Assembly (NCBI RefSeq): GCF_014655295.1
Contig: NZ_BNBI01000021.1
Coordinates: forward strand, 43,993 to 107,992
Reading direction: 5' to 3'
Length of the DNA stretch: 64,000 nucleotides
Origin: Streptomyces fumanus
GTDB lineage: Bacteria > Actinomycetota > Actinomycetes > Streptomycetales > Streptomycetaceae
In this document: positions 58,945-64,000 of the stretch, piece by piece
Numbering within the stretch: the stretch's first letter is position 1
Layout of the letters: every line of letters starts with the position of its first letter
The notes under the pieces: model-generated
The model's input: only the letters and a program-made list of their open reading frames with translations
Databases searched by the model: none
What the model was told of the DNA's origin: nothing
Translations under genes and position numbers: made by a program

Positions 58945-61809
58945 ATCGCCGAGCAGACGCCTCCTCCGGCAACCCTGTCGGAGATCTCCGAACTGGCCCG
59001 CTGTCACGCCGTGTTCGTGCCCGGTGACCCCGCCCGTGCCGGCCGGGTCGCCTTCTGGCGGTCCGACGGCGCGGCGCCTCCCGCCGTCGCCGCGGCTGAC
59101 CCGGTGGGCCTGACGGTCGTCGTGGCCGCCGACGGCGGTGTCGAGGCGGTCGAGGTGCCCGCCGTACTGCTGTCCGTGCGGGCGGCGTTGCCGGTGCTCA
59201 CGCGCGCGCGTGCCGACTCGGGCGGGGACCGGGCGGCCGTGTTCTGGGGCGCGGCGGCCGTGCACGCCCTGCACCTGGTGGCGCGCGGGCTGCTGCTGCC
59301 CGGCCTGTCCGCGGCCGACCACGACGCCTGGCGTATCGGTCCACTGCGGGCCGAGGACACGGAACGGCTCCGGTTGCTCGCCGCCGCGATGCCGCCCGAG
59401 GCGCACGCCGTGCCGGTGGACGGCACCGGTGCGCTGCGGCTGCCCGAGCCCGAACGCCTGGTGCGCGCCTTCCTGGACGCCGTCGCCGACACGCTCCCCC
59501 GCTCCCCCGCCGCCCCGTGGGTGACGGGCGGGCCCGCCTACGCCGCGCGGGAGCCGCTGCACCGCCCCGGGTTCCGCGCGTGGGCGGACGATGTCGCCGC
59601 CGGGCACGACGCGGGTGTCCGGCTGTCGCTGCGGGTCGAGGTGAGCGCGCCGGACGCCGAGGATCCGGACGCCGCCCCGGTGTTCCGGATCGTGCCGCAG
59701 GTGCACAGCGTGCGCGACCCGGCGCTGGTCGCGGACGCCGCCGAGGTCTGGGCCGGCGTCGCGGGGGACGCCCTGGGCCCGCGCGCGCGGATGGACGCCC
59801 TGCTGGCGCTGCGCCGGGCCGCCCGTGCCTGGCCCCCGCTGACGCCGCTGCTGTCGGCGGCGGTGCCCGAGGCCCTGGAGCCCGCCGACGAGGAGATCTC
59901 CGAACTCCTCGGAGCCGGCGCCCGGGCCCTCGCGGGTGCCGGCGTCGACGTGCACTGGCCACGCGACCTGGCCCGTGGGCTGACCGCCCGCGCGGAGATC
60001 GGGCCGGCCGGCGGCGGGCCGGGACCGGGCGCGTTCTCCTCGGGCGGCGGGCCCGGGTTCCTGTCCGCCGACGCGCTGCTCGCCTTCTCCTGGCGGTTCG
60101 CCCTCGGCGGTGAGCGGCTCACGCGCGAGGAGCTGGACCGGCTCGCCGAGGCGGACCGGCCGGTGGTGCGGCTCCGCGACCGGTGGGTGCTCGTCGACCC
60201 CGAGGAGGCGCGGCGTGCCCGCGCCCGCCAGGACCGCAAGCTCACGCCGGTCGACGCGCTCGCCGCGGCCCTGACGGGCTCGGCGGAGGTCGACGGGGAC
60301 CGGGTCGAGGTACGGCCCACGGGATGGCTGGCGGAGCTGCGGGAGCGGCTGGCGGACCCCGAGCTCCAGGAACCGGTCGGGCAGCCGGCCGCCCTCGCCG
60401 CGACGCTCCGCGACTACCAGCGGCGGGGGCTGAACTGGCTGGCCCGGATGACCTCCGCGGGCCTGGGCTGCTGTCTGGCCGACGACATGGGACTCGGCAA
60501 GACGATCACACTGATCGCCCTGCACTTGCACCGGCAGACCGATCCATCGGCCGCCGGGCCCACCCTGGTGGTCTGTCCGACCTCGCTGATGGGCAACTGG
60601 CAGCGGGAGATCGAACGGTTCGCGCCCGGCACGCGCGTGCGTCGCTTCCACGGCGCGCGACGCGACCTGGACGGCCTGGCCGACGGCGAGTTCGTGCTCA
60701 CCACCTACGGCACGATGCGCCTGGACACACGGCAACTGGCCGGCGTGCCCTGGGGCATGGTCGTCGCGGACGAGGCCCAGCACGTGAAGAACCCGTACTC
60801 GGCGACCGCGCGGCAGCTCCGCGCCATCGGGGCACGCGCGCGCGTGGCGCTCACCGGCACCCCGGTGGAGAACAACCTCTCGGAGCTGTGGGCGATCCTG
60901 GACTGGACCACCCCGGGACTGCTGGGGCAGCTGGGCACGTTCCGCAGGCGGTACGCCCGGGCCGTCGAGGGCGGGCAGGACCCGGCCGCCGCGGAGCGAC
61001 TGGCCCGGCTGGTGCGGCCGTTCCTGCTGCGCCGCCGCAAGTCGGACCCGGGGATCGCGCCCGAGCTGCCGCCGAAGACCGAGACGGACCACGTCGTGTC
61101 GCTGACGGCCGAACAGACGGGCCTGTACGAGGCGGTCGTACGCGAGGCGCTCCAGGAGATCTCCGGTGCCGGCAGCATGGCGCGGCGCGGGATGATCGTG
61201 AAGCTGCTCACGGGCCTGAAGCAGATCTGCAACCACCCCGCGCAGTACCTGAAGGAGGACCGTCCCCGGACCGCGGGCCGCTCGGGGAAGCTGGAGCTGC
61301 TGGACGAACTGCTCGACACGGTCCTCGCCGAGGAGGCGGGCGTCCTGGTGTTCACCCAGTACGTGCGGATGGCCGAGCTGCTCGAACAGCATCTGGCGGA
61401 CCGGGGCGTGGCCTCGCTGTTCCTGCACGGCGGGACACCGGTCGCCGCGCGCGAGGCCATGGTGCGGCGTTTCCAGGACGGTGAGGTCCCTGTCTTCCTG
61501 CTGTCGCTGAAGGCGGCGGGCACCGGGCTCAACCTCACCCGCGCGGAGCACGTCGTGCACTACGACCGCTGGTGGAACCCGGCCGTCGAGGCGCAGGCCA
61601 CCGACCGCGCCTATCGCATCGGCCAGACCCGGCCCGTGCAGGTGCACCGGCTGATCGCGGAGGGGACCGTGGAGGACCGGATCGCCGCCCTGCTGAGCCG
61701 CAAGCGGCAACTGGCCGACGCCGTACTCGGATCCGGTGAGGCGGCGCTCACGGAGTTGACGGACGCCGAGCTGGCCGACCTGGTGGAACTGCGCGGAGGG
61801 GATCGATGA
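58945..61809 (+). CDS. SNF2-family helicase (HepA/RapA-like), start uncertain
   Basis: About 954 residues. The N-terminal half is an SNF2-associated region (DUF3670-like) with EPADEEISELLGAGARALAGAGVDVHWP; the ATPase has LADDMGLGKTITL near residue 510, ADEAQHVKN near 605, ALTGTPVENNLSELW, FLLRRRKSDPG, then the second lobe with VFTQYVRMAELLEQHL, LSLKAAGTGLNL and WWNPAVEAQATDRAYRIGQTRPVQVHRL. No ATG, GTG or TTG lies near the point where the protein-like sequence begins; an ATC at 58945 follows GAGGAA at ideal distance. GTG 58801 is the nearest conventional start upstream. Coupled to a SWIM protein gene by ATGA. Confidence 0.9.
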   Translation: MAEQTPPPATLSEISELARCHAVFVPGDPARAGRVAFWRSDGAAPPAVAAADPVGLTVVVAADGGVEAVEVPAVLLSVRAALPVLTRARADSGGDRAAVFWGAAAVHALHLVARGLLLPGLSAADHDAWRIGPLRAEDTERLRLLAAAMPPEAHAVPVDGTGALRLPEPERLVRAFLDAVADTLPRSPAAPWVTGGPAYAAREPLHRPGFRAWADDVAAGHDAGVRLSLRVEVSAPDAEDPDAAPVFRIVPQVHSVRDPALVADAAEVWAGVAGDALGPRARMDALLALRRAARAWPPLTPLLSAAVPEALEPADEEISELLGAGARALAGAGVDVHWPRDLARGLTARAEIGPAGGGPGPGAFSSGGGPGFLSADALLAFSWRFALGGERLTREELDRLAEADRPVVRLRDRWVLVDPEEARRARARQDRKLTPVDALAAALTGSAEVDGDRVEVRPTGWLAELRERLADPELQEPVGQPAALAATLRDYQRRGLNWLARMTSAGLGCCLADDMGLGKTITLIALHLHRQTDPSAAGPTLVVCPTSLMGNWQREIERFAPGTRVRRFHGARRDLDGLADGEFVLTTYGTMRLDTRQLAGVPWGMVVADEAQHVKNPYSATARQLRAIGARARVALTGTPVENNLSELWAILDWTTPGLLGQLGTFRRRYARAVEGGQDPAAAERLARLVRPFLLRRRKSDPGIAPELPPKTETDHVVSLTAEQTGLYEAVVREALQEISGAGSMARRGMIVKLLTGLKQICNHPAQYLKEDRPRTAGRSGKLELLDELLDTVLAEEAGVLVFTQYVRMAELLEQHLADRGVASLFLHGGTPVAAREAMVRRFQDGEVPVFLLSLKAAGTGLNLTRAEHVVHYDRWWNPAVEAQATDRAYRIGQTRPVQVHRLIAEGTVEDRIAALLSRKRQLADAVLGSGEAALTELTDAELADLVELRGGDR

Positions 61810-63080
61810 CCGGGAACACCGGGTACGACGAGGAGGAGCGGACGTTCGCCGCGCTGCCGCCCGCGCGGGGGCAGGGCTTCGCGCGGACCTGGTGGGGCCG
61901 GGCGTGGCTGAAGGCGCTGGAGGACACCGCCCTGGACGGCGAGCAGGTGCGGACGGGCCGCCGGCTCGCCCGCGCGGGAGCGGTCGGCGCGGTGTCGGTA
62001 CGGCCCGGGCGCGTCACCGCGATCGTCCAGGACCGGGACGGCACGGGGCACCGCGCCGATGTCCTGCTGGCGCGACTGGACGACGCCCAGTGGGACCGTT
62101 TCCTCGGCATGACGGCCGAGCGGGGCGGCCATGTCGCGGCCCTGCTGGACCGCGAGATGCCCCCGCACCTGGTCGAGGACGCGGAAAGCGCCGGCATCGA
62201 CCTACTGCCCGGGATGGGCGACCTGGAGCCGGAGTGCGACTGCGACGCCTGGGACCACTGCGGCCACACCGCGGCGCTCTGCTACCAGGTGGCCCGGCTG
62301 CTGGACCAGGACCCGTTCGTCCTGTTGCTGCTGCGCGGACGCGGCGAACAGGCCGTCCTGAAGGCCCTCCAGGCGTACGGCGACGGGTCCGCCGGGGAGG
62401 GCACCGCGCGGGCCGACGGGGTGGACGCCGCCGAAGCGTACGCGGCGGGCCACATACTGCCACCGCTGCCCGTGCCGCCGGCGCTCGGGGAGGAGCCGCC
62501 GGTGCCGCCGTCCCTGGACACCGACACCGCGCCGCCGCCCGGTGTCGACCCGGACGCGCTGACGTTCCTGGTGTCCCGGACGGCCGCGGAGGCCCGCCGC
62601 CTGCTCGCGGACGCGCTGCGCCCAGGGCACGGACACGAGGCGCCGACGGGTGAGTCGCCGGTCGCCCAGGACGCGGTGCGGCTGGCCGCGGGCGGGCCGG
62701 GACCGGCCGTGACGGCACGGCTCGCCGACGGGTCGGGGCGTGACCCGGAGGGCCTGGCCCTCGCGGTACGCGCGTGGCGGCTCGGCGGCCCGGCCGCCCT
62801 CGCCGTACTGGAGGAGGAGTGGACGCCGGAGGGGGAGACGCTCGCACGCGCGCGTGCCGCCCTGGAAACGGCCTGGGACCCGGACGAACGGCCTGCCCTG
62901 CGGGCCCGCGCCAACCACTGGACCGTCACCGGCTCACCGCACCAGCTACGGCTGGGCCGGGACGGCCGATGGTGGCCCTACCGCCAGGAGAACGGCCGTT
63001 GGACGCCCGTGGGCGACGCCGCCCAGGACCCGGCGACCGCGCTGGCCTCGGCGACGCTCACGTCCGGGGACGAGCCCTGA
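61806..63080 (+). CDS. SWIM zinc-finger protein partner of the SNF2 helicase
   Basis: 424 residues; ATG overlaps the helicase stop. N-terminal part: FARTWWGRAWLKALEDTALDGEQVRTGRRLARAGAVGAVSVRPGRVTAIVQ, typical of SWIM proteins paired with SNF2 helicases. The SWIM motif CDCDAWDHCGHTAALCY (about residues 140-156) has the CxCxnCxH set that binds zinc and is thought to contact DNA or proteins. The rest is acidic and proline-rich with a C-terminal helix (AANHWTVTG-like). The pairing suggests one complex in DNA repair or transcription; no further partner is seen. Confidence 0.92.
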   Translation: MTGNTGYDEEERTFAALPPARGQGFARTWWGRAWLKALEDTALDGEQVRTGRRLARAGAVGAVSVRPGRVTAIVQDRDGTGHRADVLLARLDDAQWDRFLGMTAERGGHVAALLDREMPPHLVEDAESAGIDLLPGMGDLEPECDCDAWDHCGHTAALCYQVARLLDQDPFVLLLLRGRGEQAVLKALQAYGDGSAGEGTARADGVDAAEAYAAGHILPPLPVPPALGEEPPVPPSLDTDTAPPPGVDPDALTFLVSRTAAEARRLLADALRPGHGHEAPTGESPVAQDAVRLAAGGPGPAVTARLADGSGRDPEGLALAVRAWRLGGPAALAVLEEEWTPEGETLARARAALETAWDPDERPALRARANHWTVTGSPHQLRLGRDGRWWPYRQENGRWTPVGDAAQDPATALASATLTSGDEP

Positions 63081-63096
63081 CGGTCCCACCCGGCCG

Positions 63097-63585
63097 TCAG
63101 ACACTCCGGGGGACGAGGGACGGGCCCAGCGAATCCAGGCCGCTCGGCAGCCCGCTGGGGAACTCCGACGGCAAGGACGGCAGCTCGCTCGGCAGCTCAC
63201 TGGGGAGGCGGCTCGGAAGGTCGCTCGGGAGACCGCTGGGTAGCTCGGAGGGGAGGCCGAGCGACGGTGGCGCGCTTTTGCTGCTCTGCGCGGGCGGGGT
63301 GTCGTCGGGCGAGTCGTCGCTTCCCGAGGACAGGACCACGACGACGATGAGGGCGCCAGCCGCCACCAGCGCCGCGAGCAGCAGGATCACGGCGTTCCGG
63401 TGCTTGCCCGGGCCCCCTCCCCCGCCGGGGTCCGGCTCCGGACCCGTGCCGTATCCGGGGCCCGGGCCGGGACCGTCGGGCGGGGGTCCGTAGCCGCCCG
63501 GTGGGGGCCCGGAACCGCCCCCTGGAGGTGGTACGTCACCCGGCGGCCCCGGGGGCCGCGGCGGTGGTGTGGGTGGCATGGCCAT
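63097..63585 (-). CDS. Proline-rich single-span membrane protein
   Basis: 162 residues from ATG 63585. Residues 1-60 are Pro/Gly-rich, residues 65-84 a membrane helix (AVILLLAALVAAGALIVVVVL), then an extracytoplasmic tail of four-residue repeats (LPSE, LPSG, LPSD, LPSR) encoded by imperfect 12-bp tandem units. This is the layout of cell-wall-crossing low-complexity proteins of Streptomyces. Function unknown. It converges on the SWIM gene with 16 bp between stops. Confidence 0.75.
   Translation of the reverse strand: MAMPPTPPPRPPGPPGDVPPPGGGSGPPPGGYGPPPDGPGPGPGYGTGPEPDPGGGGGPGKHRNAVILLLAALVAAGALIVVVVLSSGSDDSPDDTPPAQSSKSAPPSLGLPSELPSGLPSDLPSRLPSELPSELPSLPSEFPSGLPSGLDSLGPSLVPRSV
63120..63260. 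repeat. 12-bp tandem units coding for LPS repeats
   Basis: Ten or so imperfect 12-bp units of the type CGGCAGCTCGCT run through the 3' part of the proline-rich membrane protein gene. They encode Leu-Pro-Ser plus one variable residue, with the third base and the fourth residue free to change. Confidence 0.75.
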
Positions 63586-63836
63586 ACCGACCAGAGTCGC
63601 CCGGGTCAGCCCAGGACGCGACCCCCGCGCGGAAGTTGATGCGGATGCGCGAGGGGACACCGAGGTGACCCACACCCGGCCCGCCCGGCAACGCGCGCCG
63701 CGCACGACGCTGAGCACGGCGCGCGGTCCATGACGCGCCCCGGAGCTCGCGCGCTCCTGGCGCATGGTCCGAGGACTGCGCCCCCGGGCCGAACAACTCC
63801 CGAGGCGCGCGACAACACCGGGCCACTTCCACCCGC

Positions 63837-63900
63837 GCGTACGGACATCGCCACCCGCGCGTGCGGTCGCCGTCACGCGCGGGTGGCGATGTCCGTACGC
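63837..63900. repeat. Perfect 27-bp inverted repeat with 10-nt loop
   Basis: Arms 63837-63863 and 63874-63900 are exact reverse complements, separated by CGGTCGCCGT. The arms read GCGTACGGACATCGCCACCC and onward. Such a stem is longer than usual terminators of this window. Confidence 0.85.
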
Positions 63901-63903
63901 CAT

Positions 63904-63944
63904 CACGCGCGCGTGGGGCGTGATCACCGCCCCACGCGCGCGTG
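63904..63944. repeat. Perfect 17-bp inverted repeat, adjacent to the previous one
   Basis: Arms 63904-63920 and 63928-63944 (CACGCGCGCGTGGGGCG and its complement) are exact, with a TGATCAC loop. It begins 3 bp after the first repeat, so the two hairpins could form a tandem structure. Confidence 0.85.
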
Positions 63945-64000
63945 CCGTCAGTCCCGGACACAGCCCGGCACTTCCGTCAGGTGCCGCGTGCCGTCAGCCC

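Larger units (their letters stand above)
63586..64000. other. Gene-free right end of the window
   Basis: No credible gene in 415 bp; open frames here are GC artefacts of repeated GCGCG words. It contains two large perfect inverted repeats (63837-63900 and 63904-63944) and five copies of a CAC(C/G)CGCGCG-like word, three of them 22 bp apart (63831, 63853, 63875). Confidence 0.6.

Noticed and set aside
63837..63944. Streptomyces telomere-like palindromes
   Set aside because: The sequence does not match the known archetypal telomere start, and nothing shows that a replicon end is here.

Overview
The window is very GC-rich, with third codon positions almost always G or C, and carries actinobacterial hallmarks: a split-F420/FMN PPOX enzyme, a Roadblock protein of the conservon type, a large LAL-type LuxR regulator, a terpene synthase with a P450, and families common in Streptomyces (DUF4142, DUF5997, DUF6397, DUF2267/DUF1360). 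It most probably comes from a Streptomyces chromosome. I see no rRNA, tRNA, CRISPR array, insertion sequence or replication origin. Genes sit on both strands in short operons, often overlapping by 4 nt.

Layout. 1-8.2 kb: end of an AidB-like acyl-CoA dehydrogenase, a BNR-repeat propeller protein, uracil-DNA glycosylase, a BadF-type sugar kinase, a sirohydrochlorin-chelatase-like protein, a lactonase propeller, and a FUSC membrane protein divergent from an Lrp/AsnC regulator. 8.2-16.2 kb: DUF4142 protein, a LysR-type effector domain without HTH divergent from DUF5997, then a leftward operon (MGDG-synthase-like glycosyltransferase, DUF2267, DUF1360, P-loop kinase) divergent from SDR, DMT transporter and NodB deacetylase. 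16.1-21.7 kb: a four-gene molybdenum hydroxylase operon (2Fe-2S, FAD/4Fe-4S, Moco, XdhC) under a TetR regulator with two visible operators. 22-28 kb: P450 and terpene synthase, a repeat-filled spacer, and a LAL regulator. 28-32 kb: an orphan CitB/DcuR-type response regulator divergent from tctCBA.

32.1-38.1 kb is the most unusual block. Three tightly coupled genes encode (i) a PNP/MTAN-type nucleosidase fused to a kinase-like domain that has lost its catalytic Asp, (ii) a UPF1-like SF1 helicase broken by one extra G in a G7 tract, and (iii) a winged-helix protein I do not recognise. The architecture suggests a conflict or defence system, related in its kinase-plus-UPF1-helicase logic to Mokosh but not matching any layout I know.

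38.1-47.3 kb: YjbQ, an FAD monooxygenase, an MltG paralogue with a repeat-expanded N-terminus, an ABC exporter divergent from a MarR regulator, and a heterodimeric ABC exporter with complementary defects in its two ATP sites. 47.5-64 kb: type B ribosomal protein L31, a membrane metal-dependent hydrolase, a Ski2-like helicase, TesB thioesterase, DUF6397, Roadblock, PPOX, a methyltransferase, small hypothetical proteins, a secreted esterase, an SNF2 helicase coupled to a SWIM protein, and a proline-rich membrane protein. The window ends in a gene-free stretch with two large perfect inverted repeats.
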